Shown: positions 1 through 8,761 of the stretch, piece after piece
Layout of the letters: each line of letters starts with the position of its first letter
Position numbering within the stretch: the stretch's first letter is position 1
Assembly (NCBI RefSeq): GCF_003667545.1
Contig: NZ_RCUV01000017.1
Coordinates: 29,879-93,878, forward strand
DNA: 64,000 nt
Direction: 5' to 3'
DNA from: Mycetocola manganoxydans
GTDB lineage: Bacteria > Actinomycetota > Actinomycetes > Actinomycetales > Microbacteriaceae
Translations under genes and position numbers: made by a program
Notes under the pieces: model-generated
Seen by the model: the letters and a program-made list of their open reading frames with translations, nothing else
Database searches by the model: none
What the model was told of the DNA's origin: nothing

Positions 1-287
1 CAGGCCCGACTCGCGGTTTTGGCCTTATTCTGCAACAGGTCAGCTTGGCTAATCACCCAGCCAGGCTGCGCCCGACGCAGGCCACGAACAACTGTTGCAT
101 CAACGTCAATCCCATAAAGCGACACCTTCGTCCCGAACCGCTCTTGGACGGCCGATAGAAGTGCCCCGGCGCCGACGGCAGGATCGAGTACGCGTCCCGA
201 GAAGTCCTCGGGCATCGCGGCGGCCACCCGTTCTGCAACAGCGCGCGGCGTGTAAAACGCGTCCACGGCACGCTTTCGCGAAGTCAA
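1..287 (-). CDS. N6-adenine DNA methyltransferase, N-terminal part (runs off window)
   Basis: Only the N-terminal ~95 residues are in the window. They read FYTPRAVAERV, then RVLDPAVGAGALLSAVQERF, then YGIDVDATVV. This is the start of an N6-adenine DNA methyltransferase of the type I / IIG kind: a YTP entry segment, SAM-binding motif I (DPAVGAGALL) and an acidic motif II (GIDVD). The chosen start is TTG at 287, which overlaps the stop of the preceding gene as TTGA and has GGTGGA about 7 bases upstream. GTG at 299 is the alternative. It is the fourth gene of a minus-strand operon, so it may act in the same defence unit as the ATPase and PRTase-like genes. Later motifs such as NPPY, and any fused nuclease or helicase, lie outside the window. 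Confidence 0.75.
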   Translation of the reverse strand, partial: MTSRKRAVDAFYTPRAVAERVAAAMPEDFSGRVLDPAVGAGALLSAVQERFGTKVSLYGIDVDATVVRGLRRAQPGWVISQADLLQNKAKTASRA

Positions 288-1216
288 GGAGCTATCCACC
301 GGAGGAAGCTGCTCACTTCGTAGACGTACACGCCGCGGGATCCTCGCGTACGACCTTTTGAACGCACGGGGTGGTCATAAATGAGCTCCACGAGGGCCGA
401 ATGTTGAATAGCATAAAGCACAGCTCCGAGAGCATGAGGTTTGGTTCCGATTGGCGCAACACGGAGGTGCTTTCCTCCAGCCTTCGCGTGGATGCGTTCT
501 ATCGCCCGGTAGGCCTCAAAAGGGCAGCTGGCTCGCGCGTACTCTACACGGCGGTCCATGCGGTCATGCTCGAGGATGTCCCTATTGGCAAGATATGTGT
601 AGGTCGGGTATTCGACTCGAAATCCGGGAGAACCGATGATTGGGGATGTGCGGCGGAGTTCGACCTCCTCCTGATCAAAAATGTGCCCGAGCCGTGCTCC
701 CTCGAATCCTAGTAAGGGTGCAAAGTAACCCTCGTCGTCACTTCTTCGCGCGAGACGAGCAAATCCAGGCAACGGTTCTATCCCCCGACCAGTGCTGAGG
801 TCATACACAGCACCTGGAAGTTCGTCGCTCCGCCGATAGTCATTGGGTTCCGCATAGAGCGCTAGCACCTCGTCGTGGCAAGCCACGAGCGCCTTAATCA
901 GGGGAGCCCACACCCTATGTTCCAGGCTCGTCAAGTCCACGGCGACTGGGCCAGCCAAACTGCGGGCAAAACCTTCCAAGTCCCCGAACTCGAACAGGTT
1001 CACTTCGATGTTAGGACCGTGTATGAAGCACCGCGCCTCGTCCAACACCTCGAGTCGGCACAGTTGAATGTCTGCAACTTGGTTCAATTCCTCGACAATG
1101 GTCTCGGCGCGCTCTTCTTCTATGTCTGCTCCGTACAGAAGGTGCGCTATCCCTAGGCTTGAAATCTGAGTTGACTGTAGGCGACGCGTGAAATCGGGTT
1201 CGGTGACATCGAGCAT
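284..1216 (-). CDS. Unrecognised 310-aa protein of the PRTase/ATPase operon
   Basis: I do not recognise a named family. The N-terminal half alternates strands and helices in a Rossmann-like way, including a strand reading GPVAVDLTSLEHRVWAPLI and then VLALYAEPNDYR. The C-terminal part is more conserved-looking: LRVAPIGTKPHALGAV, then ELIYDHPVRSKGRTRG and a final VYVYEVSSFLRW. There is no signal peptide or membrane segment. ATG at 1216 follows the ATPase stop by 3 bases and has a GGGAG ribosome site. Translation is coupled to the next gene by a TTGA overlap. The context implies a component of a four-gene defence-type system, possibly a sensor or effector. That role is inferred. Confidence 0.7.
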   Translation of the reverse strand: MLDVTEPDFTRRLQSTQISSLGIAHLLYGADIEEERAETIVEELNQVADIQLCRLEVLDEARCFIHGPNIEVNLFEFGDLEGFARSLAGPVAVDLTSLEHRVWAPLIKALVACHDEVLALYAEPNDYRRSDELPGAVYDLSTGRGIEPLPGFARLARRSDDEGYFAPLLGFEGARLGHIFDQEEVELRRTSPIIGSPGFRVEYPTYTYLANRDILEHDRMDRRVEYARASCPFEAYRAIERIHAKAGGKHLRVAPIGTKPHALGAVLYAIQHSALVELIYDHPVRSKGRTRGSRGVYVYEVSSFLRWIAP

Positions 1217-1219
1217 GGG

Positions 1220-3091
1220 TCACTCCCAAAACAGCAACTGGTCGGGTAGATCGCTGGACTCCGTACCCCGCGTTGCAAGGATTCGCCGTACTGTCGCGGC
1301 CGCGCGTTCACGCTGAGTGAGCGCCATGATGTCGTCCGCGCGAATTGTCATCCGCCGCTTCCGCCGAGCGCTATAGACGAAATACGGAGCGAGGACGGGA
1401 TGTAACTGGAAATCCATTTCGCGTGTAGCGCCGGAGTGCCTAGCGTTCTTGTCTCCGTTGAAGCTCAGAAGTATGCCTTGCCCAACTGCTTCTCCGAGCA
1501 GCTGGTCCACGTCCGTCGCAGCGGCGAAACTGCCCGTGTAGCTAACACGGAACTGATTCACTTCAGGGGTTGCGAGAGCCATCTCCCTCGCTAGAGCGCC
1601 GAAGATGCTCCCCAATCCGAGAGCGAGCCTCGTCAACGATGCCCCTTGCCGCGACCATCCTTGGAGATCTCGAATTGTCGTCTCCCCTACGCGAGCCGCT
1701 GCACGGGTTTGATGGACAACTGAAACCGAGGTGTTTAGCTGGCCGCCTTCGATTACGTGGAGCCTCAAGGCCTCGTAAACAAGGCGGATCATGTAACGAA
1801 TGTTGCCGTCCGCCAGTTGACAGTATGACTTCCAGCCCGCGTAGTACTTGCGGTCGCCTACTCGGTTCTCTCGAATAGCGAAGAGTGCGGCGTATCCATA
1901 GTTACCAACGCGGACAGCCCACTTCTTCGGATGTCGCATCGCGAACCGTAGAACCTCAAGTACTTCCTCGTCATGCGATTCAGCCCACTTCAAAACGATG
2001 CAAGCACTGAGGTCGGAAAGCGACTGCGCGAATTCAAGGTCCTCGGGCGAAGCGCCGGGGGCTCGAGAAAGCCGACTGAGCAAGTCCGCCTTCACGACCT
2101 TCGCGCCAAGAAGATCCGCTTCCTGCTCAATGCTCAACTGAGGTAGAAGCCGGCTCGGATCCATGTGATCTGGATCAATCAGAGCCAGCCTTTGTTCCAG
2201 AACGGTAGCGGCGAATCGTTCAAATGACTCACCTTTCAGATCCGTCACTATGTCCACGGTCGTGAAGTCCGCGGGCTCCTGCAACGGCTGGTCATTGATG
2301 AGGGTCGCACGGTCGATTGCGACCGTGTTCCGAACGCCTATCTTGAACGTGTACGGCGCGTTCCCTACCTGTTTGATCAGCGTATTGACAAGCTTCTGTT
2401 GATATGCCGAGAGGTTTTCATATTCGTCAAGGCAGAACATGAAAGGTCTTAGTCGACTCACTCCCAGATCGTCGATTGCACTGAACAGGTAATCGAGGGG
2501 CTTGCCCAACAGTGAGAGTGAGGAATCCGACAATGCCGAAATGTTCCCGTTTATCTTCGCCTCTACGTCAACGAGCGCGAGATCGATCGCGTTCGATAGC
2601 TCGTCAATGGACGTCGACTTTGCTAGATGAAGAGAACGAGTGAACAACGTGAGCTCGTGCTCTTTCAGCAGCACGACGTGAGAATTCCGAGACAGCCAGG
2701 CCGCGTAGTCCAGGACAAGCGAACTGAGCTTCAAGTTCAAGTAGTGGGAGAAGACACGTGACCACAAATCCTCCGGGAGGCCCTTACCTCGAAACACGGA
2801 GACGACGTTCGGCTCCACCTTCCAGTAATTACCGACGACTTCCCACGCCTGTGGGTCCAGCGATTCCGTGATCCGCGCCTGTCCCCCAAATGACATCGAC
2901 CGCAGCGTCGTGGTCTTACCCGTGCCGCGTCCGCCAACCAGAAAGGACGGCGAGATCCCGACGAGCTGTTTGAAGTACAGAGGAGCGGCAAACCGTCGGT
3001 ACAGTTCGTCGTCGCTTTCATACTCGGCACGCACCTGACCCAGTGCTCGATTGACGCGCTCCAGGAGATCCGGACTCGAAAGACTGTTCAT
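1220..3091 (-). CDS. ORC/CDC6-like P-loop ATPase
   Basis: A 623-aa P-loop ATPase. Walker A is GGRGTGKTT at residues 53-61, and a Walker B-like strand FMFCLDEYENL sits near residue 220. A conserved entry segment (LYFKQLVGISPSFLVGGRG) precedes Walker A. The layout resembles the ORC-CDC6 family AAA ATPases found in bacterial conflict systems. The C-terminal ~200 residues are helical and could hold winged-helix modules. The start is ATG at 3091, which overlaps the stop of the PRTase-like gene as ATGA; an in-frame start at 3160 would overlap that gene by 70 bases and is less likely. It probably acts as an NTP-driven sensor or regulator for the operon. The family name is recognised from motif pattern only, without a database search. 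Confidence 0.75.
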   Translation of the reverse strand: MNSLSSPDLLERVNRALGQVRAEYESDDELYRRFAAPLYFKQLVGISPSFLVGGRGTGKTTTLRSMSFGGQARITESLDPQAWEVVGNYWKVEPNVVSVFRGKGLPEDLWSRVFSHYLNLKLSSLVLDYAAWLSRNSHVVLLKEHELTLFTRSLHLAKSTSIDELSNAIDLALVDVEAKINGNISALSDSSLSLLGKPLDYLFSAIDDLGVSRLRPFMFCLDEYENLSAYQQKLVNTLIKQVGNAPYTFKIGVRNTVAIDRATLINDQPLQEPADFTTVDIVTDLKGESFERFAATVLEQRLALIDPDHMDPSRLLPQLSIEQEADLLGAKVVKADLLSRLSRAPGASPEDLEFAQSLSDLSACIVLKWAESHDEEVLEVLRFAMRHPKKWAVRVGNYGYAALFAIRENRVGDRKYYAGWKSYCQLADGNIRYMIRLVYEALRLHVIEGGQLNTSVSVVHQTRAAARVGETTIRDLQGWSRQGASLTRLALGLGSIFGALAREMALATPEVNQFRVSYTGSFAAATDVDQLLGEAVGQGILLSFNGDKNARHSGATREMDFQLHPVLAPYFVYSARRKRRMTIRADDIMALTQRERAAATVRRILATRGTESSDLPDQLLFWE

Positions 3092-3966
3092 TTGAGCAAC
3101 GGCCTCCACGATTCGGCGCAAGGCGACCACTGCAATACAGGGAGTGTGTTGTTGGGGCAAGAGTGGTGGAAGGATAGCGCGAGTCCCAGATCGCCGTAGC
3201 CAACTGGGCCGTACTCATCTCTGCCGGTGCGAGGGGAGTACTTTGCGAAGAATTCCGGTAACGACGGCCGCAATGCAACCGGTACTAGCCGTGTGTTGGC
3301 GTCAAGAGCCTGATAATCCCGGTCCAGCGAATATGTCGGAGCAACGATCACACCGCACTCCGATTCGATCTTGGTTATTGCGTCTTGAGTAGCCACCACA
3401 GGCAGGTAATACGCCGAAGAGATGAAATCTTTGGATTGAAGATCGGCAAGCGAAACCTTTCCACTATCGGTCTGGTAGCGCCGACGCCAATCCCGTGTGA
3501 ATTGAGTCCCAGAAGCAGCGAGATCATCTAGGAAGATAACGGAGCTTGGCCCGGATGTCAGAATCTTCTTGATGAGATGCTCGCTGTCGAGAATTCTGTT
3601 TTCCTCAAAACGAAGTCTCTTTGCGATCCGGGCGAACACATAACCGGACGCGGTAGGGTCACCCGACCGACTTAGCGGAAACGAGATGAGAACGTCGCGA
3701 ACGAATTCTGACCAATTCGCAGCTCTGCTGATGCTGTCACCGAACTCAACTCGCGATGAAATGCCCCGGATCGTAGAAGCAACGGCGTACACGATCTGCT
3801 CTTCATCGATGTGAACGTGAGCCTCAAGCAAAGCAATCGCGATTTCCGAATCTAGACCCTGGTCAAAGTTGTCGAGCCAACCACCGAGATCCATGCGACT
3901 TGGGCTGGGCCATACCGCGACATCGGAGAGATACCCCCGAGTCTCCAAGACTTCCTTACGGTCCAA
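3088..3966 (-). CDS. Phosphoribosyltransferase-like protein (PRTase-CE type)
   Basis: About 292 aa. The diagnostic element is SVIFLDDLAASGTQF near residues 142-155, which fits the PRPP-binding loop of type I phosphoribosyltransferases (hydrophobic strand, two acidic residues, then a small-residue loop). Conflict-associated PRTases of this kind (PRTase-CE) are known beside ORC/CDC6-like ATPases, which matches the neighbour here. The start is uncertain. ATG at 3984 has its only purine-rich element directly abutting it, whereas TTG at 3966 has AAGGAG 6 bases upstream, so TTG is preferred. It is the first gene of the minus-strand operon and is coupled to the ATPase by ATGA. The substrate is unknown; a nucleotide-based signal or effector role is inferred. 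Confidence 0.7.
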   Translation of the reverse strand: MDRKEVLETRGYLSDVAVWPSPSRMDLGGWLDNFDQGLDSEIAIALLEAHVHIDEEQIVYAVASTIRGISSRVEFGDSISRAANWSEFVRDVLISFPLSRSGDPTASGYVFARIAKRLRFEENRILDSEHLIKKILTSGPSSVIFLDDLAASGTQFTRDWRRRYQTDSGKVSLADLQSKDFISSAYYLPVVATQDAITKIESECGVIVAPTYSLDRDYQALDANTRLVPVALRPSLPEFFAKYSPRTGRDEYGPVGYGDLGLALSFHHSCPNNTLPVLQWSPCAESWRPLLK

Positions 3967-4204
3967 CTGCGGCTCCTTTTGCATTCCTCAGTCTGGAACT
4001 TATCCGATCAAGGCACCGCCGGGCGTGAGGCTCGTCGACCTAGCTCGTGTTTCTTCCTCAGGTGACACTTGCAGGCCGTGTCAAAGGTCATCAAGCGAAT
4101 GCGACGCCCCAATTCGGGTCCTTTCGCACCGATTGGGTTATCGATGTCCGGGGGTGGCCATAGTTTGGTCGGGTATGCCGATCCTCGGTATTCCGGAGGG
4201 AACA

Positions 4205-4624
4205 ATGACACACGACAACTTGGGCCACGCCGGCGTGACCTACGGCGATTGGCTCGGGACTGCTGCCGCAGACGAGCACCAGACGATTGGGCATCTGAAT
4301 CCGTATGAAGTTGCAGGACTCGACCGAGACCGTTGGTGGATCCTGTCAATCGACATCACGGTCGTCGGCGTTGAGAAGGGCTACTTCTACGTTTATGCCG
4401 TCGATCGCGAAGCCACGTCGATCACAGATTACGAGGCGCTGCAGATGTACGGCCGTGTTCACGGCAAGATTCCTGTCACCAGTTTTCTGGTGCACGATAT
4501 TGCAGCCGAAACCCTCATCCGGGAATCGTTCACCCAGTTCCACGTGCAGCTGCGTCACCGCAGCCTGGGCGAACTCCCTTTGGCGGTCGAGGACACTCAG
4601 GACCTGAATTACACAGGCGACTGA
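4205..4624 (+). CDS. Hypothetical 139-aa protein
   Basis: Family not recognised. The start is ATG at 4205 with GGAGGG about 5 bases upstream; the same frame stays open further upstream, but no good ribosome site supports an earlier start. The protein is soluble, with alternating strands (WWILSIDITVVGV, GYFYVYAVDRE) followed by helices. It lies 2 bases upstream of the large nuclease-like gene, on the same strand, and diverges from the PRTase operon. This spacing suggests that the two form one unit, the small protein being a possible partner or immunity-type regulator. That role is inferred from position only. Confidence 0.65.
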   Translation: MTHDNLGHAGVTYGDWLGTAAADEHQTIGHLNPYEVAGLDRDRWWILSIDITVVGVEKGYFYVYAVDREATSITDYEALQMYGRVHGKIPVTSFLVHDIAAETLIRESFTQFHVQLRHRSLGELPLAVEDTQDLNYTGD

Positions 4625-4626
4625 CC

Positions 4627-7050
4627 ATGGTGAGGAAGTTGGGGCAGTCGCTTCACGATGGCCTCGCCCTTACAGCGAACGCCGGTGAAGAGAGAAGGAA
4701 GAGTCGGCACACTCCTTCACCCGTGCTCGCCATTGATAACGGAGCCGTCCTTCGAAAGTTAGGGAGTCATCGAACCTTCGTTAGCCAGGTTGAGAAGGGG
4801 CACACCACCCCAGCGGAAATCGTCGCCGGGCTAAAGTCGCGCATTGAAGACCGAGTACGGGAATTCTCTCAGGTTTCGTATGGTCTGCATCCCTTTGACG
4901 TTGTTGAGGCTCTCCGCAGGCACGAGTTCCCCAGTGACCTCGAGGACTACCGGGAAACAGAGGATCCAGGATTGAGCGTGGCCATTGAGTTGGCCGCGAT
5001 GCTAGTTCGAGAACCCGTAGAGGTGCGTGCCAGTACGATCGATTTCGTCGCGGACCTCGGGCCGGCCGTCGAACGGCTGTCCCAACTCGCTCACGAGATC
5101 ATTTCCTGCATCGACCTGATAGCGCGGCACGAAACAAGTCATGGTAACGATGCCACGGCCTATCTTTCCTCGAATCTGTTCTCGCGAATGCTAATGCTCC
5201 GAGGCAACCAGTACTCCCACATTGAGAGAAACCACTGCCGGCGGTTTCTCTCCGCGCCGCACATCGAGGTTCACGCTCGACAGGCTCTCGGGTTAACTTA
5301 CGATGAGGCAACTATCGTTCTGGACGCGTCGGAGGCGCTCTACTCCGAGCGTCTGGAAGCTGCCCTGCATGAGCTCAATCAGTTAGTCGACACCAAGGGT
5401 GCGGACTTCGTCGAGCCGGCATCACCCGCGGGATATCTTCTTCGTTCGCTCTACGCCGAAATGGGACGTCTCGGCTCGTTCACGGAGGGCGACCTCGTTA
5501 CCGCGACCGGACTAAGCCCAGCTATCGTCCGTGCCGCACTCGACCTTCTGAGCCACCCGACAGGAAGTGTCGAACCGCTGAAAGTCGTGGAACGCATTGC
5601 CTCGGGTCGCGACCCCATGCGGGGCAAGGCCTACCTTCGACTAGATCAGCGATACGTGCTCGTAAACACGGCAGCGGCAACCGATCGTCTCAGGGACACG
5701 TTCGAGAACGCCCTCAAGTCAAACCCGCGGGCGCAGAATTCCTACAACAAATGGCGAGGGAAGCAAGCTGAAGGAATCGCAGTCGAGCTCCTCGAACAAA
5801 TCCTCGGTGTCCCCGCGACGTACACGTCGCTGAAATACAGGAGCAAACCCTCGCCTTCAGATCCGGCTCCAGAACTCGCCGAGGCAGATGCCCTCTTCAT
5901 TTTTGACTCCGTCGCCCTGATCGTCGAGGTGAAATCGGCTTCGTTCAGCAGTCAAGCGCGCGCAGGGGACCCGGTTCGGCTGGTAACCGATCTGCGAAAG
6001 ACCGTCGGACACGGCGCCACACAAGCAGCGCGTCTTGAGCAGCTCGCGAGAGAGGACGGAGGCGTTGTGTCCGCCGACGGGTCGTGGCTAGACCTGAGTC
6101 AGATCGTCGACGTCCATATGATCGTCGTCTCGGCCGAGGAACTCGGTCGAGCTGCAATAGACATCGACGCGCTCGTCAGATCCGGCGTCATCCCGGAAGA
6201 CACGCTGCCATGGGTCGTTTCGCTTCACGACCTCGCGGTGATCGCCGAAATTGACGAGCGGCCGCCGGCGTTTCTGCTGTATTTGCGGCAAAGGACATCA
6301 CCGCAGATCTCGCGGCTGTTCAACGCCGGCGATGAGTTGGATCTATACATCCTTTTCTTGCGTGGGCACCTATGGGCGATGGCTGATCCCCGAGTGCTCG
6401 CTGCGAAAAATCCGATGAGCGCACATGTGACATCGGGAAAGATCGCTCGATACGAGAAGCAACCGGAAATCGTCGTGCAATCACAGACGGACGACCTCGC
6501 TGCATGGATGTACTACAAGCAAGGGCAACGATCAACACCAGCACCACGGCCGGCCCTGCACGCGAATCGACGCCTTCTCGAGATCGTCGACTTCCTGATC
6601 GAGGAGCACAAACCGGGCTGGTTCGAGTTTGGGGCCGATTTATTGGACGGCGGTCCGAAAGCCCAGAAGGTCCTCGCGTCTGCTCTCGACGAGTTGCTTC
6701 GGCGTGCGAATGCCGATGGCGCAGAACACAGTGTTGCGCGTGGTCTTTCCGGGCACTGGGGCTACTCGATGTTCGTCGCCACGGTGGCGCTGAATGGGGA
6801 GACATCGCGTGAGGGGATGGAGCGGATGGGCAAATACTTGCTCTTGAAAAAGTACCAAATGAGGGCGCCGAGGGCGCTGGGTCTCGTTTTCAGCCCCTCC
6901 GGACAATTGTTTGGCGCCGAATATGTCGGCGGCTCCTGGAAACACGACCCGGACGGTGAATCTCTGCTCGCCCACTTCAAACTGAAGAATCAACGCGGAG
7001 CTGCTCTGCCCCCTTCAGCCAAACGACGCACCCGAAGGCTACGGGTGTAA
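4627..7050 (+). CDS. Large protein with PD-(D/E)xK nuclease-like core
   Basis: An 807-aa protein. Residues 419-438 read EADALFIF then VALIVEVKSAS, giving D421 ... E434-V-K436. This spacing fits a PD-(D/E)xK or NERD-type nuclease core, followed by a helix with GATQAARLEQL. The N-terminal ~380 residues are mostly helical, with a likely winged-helix stretch (FTEGDLVTATGLSPAIVRAALDLL, cited here in part). The C-terminal ~250 residues are unrecognised. ATG at 4627 follows the previous stop by 2 bases. Its place in a defence island, its size and the nuclease core suggest a DNA-cleaving effector. Catalysis is a motif-level prediction, and a housekeeping repair role is less likely in this setting. 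Confidence 0.7.
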   Translation: MVRKLGQSLHDGLALTANAGEERRKSRHTPSPVLAIDNGAVLRKLGSHRTFVSQVEKGHTTPAEIVAGLKSRIEDRVREFSQVSYGLHPFDVVEALRRHEFPSDLEDYRETEDPGLSVAIELAAMLVREPVEVRASTIDFVADLGPAVERLSQLAHEIISCIDLIARHETSHGNDATAYLSSNLFSRMLMLRGNQYSHIERNHCRRFLSAPHIEVHARQALGLTYDEATIVLDASEALYSERLEAALHELNQLVDTKGADFVEPASPAGYLLRSLYAEMGRLGSFTEGDLVTATGLSPAIVRAALDLLSHPTGSVEPLKVVERIASGRDPMRGKAYLRLDQRYVLVNTAAATDRLRDTFENALKSNPRAQNSYNKWRGKQAEGIAVELLEQILGVPATYTSLKYRSKPSPSDPAPELAEADALFIFDSVALIVEVKSASFSSQARAGDPVRLVTDLRKTVGHGATQAARLEQLAREDGGVVSADGSWLDLSQIVDVHMIVVSAEELGRAAIDIDALVRSGVIPEDTLPWVVSLHDLAVIAEIDERPPAFLLYLRQRTSPQISRLFNAGDELDLYILFLRGHLWAMADPRVLAAKNPMSAHVTSGKIARYEKQPEIVVQSQTDDLAAWMYYKQGQRSTPAPRPALHANRRLLEIVDFLIEEHKPGWFEFGADLLDGGPKAQKVLASALDELLRRANADGAEHSVARGLSGHWGYSMFVATVALNGETSREGMERMGKYLLLKKYQMRAPRALGLVFSPSGQLFGAEYVGGSWKHDPDGESLLAHFKLKNQRGAALPPSAKRRTRRLRV

Positions 7051-7278
7051 TGGTGAGCGATGATCGGTACGGGTAGCCGGCTGGATGATGAAAGTCTTCT
7101 CTACTCCGGCTATTCGTGAGTCACCCCAGGCGTTGATCTCTAGGACGATCGTCGGCAGCGCCCTAAGGCACACCCGAAGAGTCGCGCTGAGCTGCAAGCT
7201 GGTTCGAAGACCCAGCGTCCGTACCGCTAGGCTCGGAAATACCCGGAAAAATCCGGCTCGATCCGCATGGGGGCGCGA

Positions 7279-7452
7279 ATGTCCGAGTCGTGGCTGTCAG
7301 CAGATGACATCGCCGAGCACCTTGGCGTGACCAAAGACACCGTCTACTCCTGGATCGCAGACAAAGGGATGCCCGCACACAAGGTCGGCCGTCTCTGGAA
7401 GTTTCAGCGGACAGAGGTCGACGAGTGGGTCCGCCGTGGGGACGCTGGATGA
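7279..7452 (+). CDS. Small HTH (excisionase/MerR-like) DNA-binding protein ahead of BREX
   Basis: A 57-aa protein made almost wholly of an HTH_17/excisionase-type winged helix: WLSADDIAEHLGVTKDTVYSWI, then GMPAHKVGRLWKF and EVDEWVRR. Such small HTH proteins often bind DNA site-specifically as regulators or recombination directionality factors. ATG at 7279 is preferred over ATG at 7267 because a G-rich element precedes it and the second methionine begins the conserved part. It sits 98 bases before brxA on the same strand and has no integrase nearby, so a transcriptional regulator of the BREX operon is the better guess. Confidence 0.75.
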   Translation: MSESWLSADDIAEHLGVTKDTVYSWIADKGMPAHKVGRLWKFQRTEVDEWVRRGDAG

Positions 7453-7473
7453 GATCCGTTTCGCCGCGGAGGG

Positions 7474-7538
7474 CCGTTTCCGGCCAAGATGTCGGCGGTC
7501 GGTCGTATCCTGATCGACTTGCCTGTTTCCGGACAAAG
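7474..7538. promoter_or_regulatory. Repeated motif upstream of brxA (candidate operator)
   Basis: Two direct copies of GTTTCCGGNCAA lie in the 98-base gap between the HTH gene and brxA: CCGTTTCCGGCCAAG at 7474-7488 and CTGTTTCCGGACAAAG at 7523-7538. The second overlaps the brxA ribosome site (AAAGGGG). The arrangement fits a repressor site that could block brxA translation or transcription, with the adjacent HTH protein as the obvious candidate binder. This is inference only; no promoter boxes are clear. Confidence 0.3.
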
Positions 7539-7550
7539 GGGTGTTGAACT

Positions 7551-8162
7551 GTGGCTGAAACCAGCGAGCTCCGCTATGCACTCTCTTTCACCGTGGGGTC
7601 CCTACTTACGCGCGAGGCCACCATCGCGGCGCCCTTGTACCTGCAAGAACACGACTGGAGCCGTGTCCGTGCTCGGCTCGCTGCAGATAACTTGCTCCAA
7701 ACCCGGACGACGTCGTCACGCATCCGGCTCAACCGTGAGGTCGCCCAGCGTCTCGCGATGCTCTCCGATCCCGAACTGGACCTGGTGATCGACTCGACTG
7801 GCACCGAGCGGGCTCATCTCATGTGGGTCGCCGCGTGCCGTCGGTACGAGTTCATCGGTGACTTCGCGGAAGAGGTGGTGCGCGAACGTTTTCTCCTTCT
7901 CACTCCCACCGTCAGCTACAACGAGTTCGATGGATTCGTTCGCGGCAAGGCTATCTGGCACCCAGAGCTCGTTGAGCTAAAGGACTCAACTATGCAGAAG
8001 CTGCGGTCCACGATCTTTCAAATGCTTGTCGAAGCCGGCCTTACGACGAAGCAGGGCAACATCGTTCGCACGGCGCTCTCCGATCGGCTCGCCGCACTCC
8101 TAGACGAGCGCAGCCCGAGTGATATCCGATACTTCCCGACGAGCTTGGACATGATTGGATGA
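7551..8162 (+). CDS. brxA: BREX protein BrxA (DUF1819)
   Basis: A 203-aa protein with the BrxA/DUF1819 pattern: an N-terminal MAETSELRYALSFTVGSLL followed by TREATIAAPLYL, a long helical core, and a C-terminal GNIVRTALSDRLAALL. BrxA is a small DNA-binding BREX component required for defence in type 1 systems. The start is GTG at 7551 with AAAGGGG about 9 bases upstream. It is the first core gene of the operon, and its stop overlaps brxB as ATGA. The length is typical for the family. Confidence 0.9.
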   Translation: MAETSELRYALSFTVGSLLTREATIAAPLYLQEHDWSRVRARLAADNLLQTRTTSSRIRLNREVAQRLAMLSDPELDLVIDSTGTERAHLMWVAACRRYEFIGDFAEEVVRERFLLLTPTVSYNEFDGFVRGKAIWHPELVELKDSTMQKLRSTIFQMLVEAGLTTKQGNIVRTALSDRLAALLDERSPSDIRYFPTSLDMIG

Positions 8163-8758
8163 CCGCCGCCGACGTGGCCCGCAATGAAGACCACCTGTTC
8201 TCGGTGCTCAGCGGCGATCGCTTCCTCCGCATGGAAGGGCTCAGCAACGAGGTGCCCTTCTTCATCTACCCGTACGACGCTGAGGATGCTCTCGCGGTTG
8301 CCGACTCGAAGAAGCGAGTCAAGAACAAGCTGCGCGCCAAGGGCATCGAGGTGAAAGAGGTCAACCTCTACGATCTCTCGGTCGAAGTTCTGAAAGAACG
8401 CGGCGTGTGGGAGCGCCTACTGGCGCTCGAAGTCGAACAGGACAAAGACGACTTCCGCCAGCTCTTGCAGGGCATGCTCGATCCGCAGCTTCACCTCGCG
8501 CCGGCCATCCGCGACAAGATCGCCGACGGCGGCTTCGACATCTTCTTCCTCACCGGCATCGGAGAGGTGTTCCCGTACGTTCGTTCGCACAACGTGCTGA
8601 ATAACCTGCAAAGCGTCGTCACCGGCAAGCCGATGCTCATGTTCTTTCCCGGCCGCTACGAGCAGTCCGACACCCTCGGTTCTTCGCTTGTGCTGTTCGG
8701 CCGGCTCAAGGACGACCAGTATTACCGCGCTAAGAACATTCTCGAACAGGAACCGTGA
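8159..8758 (+). CDS. brxB: BREX protein BrxB (DUF1788)
   Basis: A 199-aa protein of the DUF1788/BrxB family, recognisable by FLRMEGLSNEVPFFIYPYD near the start, then FFLTGIGEVFPYVRSHNVLNNL and a C-terminal KPMLMFFPGRYEQSD. BrxB is an essential BREX component of unknown biochemical role, thought to join the BrxC/PglX/PglZ complex. ATG at 8159 overlaps the brxA stop (ATGA), and brxC begins 3 bases after its stop, so translation is coupled. The length is normal and no breaks are seen. Confidence 0.92.
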   Translation: MTAADVARNEDHLFSVLSGDRFLRMEGLSNEVPFFIYPYDAEDALAVADSKKRVKNKLRAKGIEVKEVNLYDLSVEVLKERGVWERLLALEVEQDKDDFRQLLQGMLDPQLHLAPAIRDKIADGGFDIFFLTGIGEVFPYVRSHNVLNNLQSVVTGKPMLMFFPGRYEQSDTLGSSLVLFGRLKDDQYYRAKNILEQEP

Positions 8759-8761
8759 CCC

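Noticed and set aside
7279..7452. HTH gene before BREX as an excisionase of a mobile element
   Set aside because: No integrase lies near it, and it is co-oriented and close to brxA, so a regulator is more likely.
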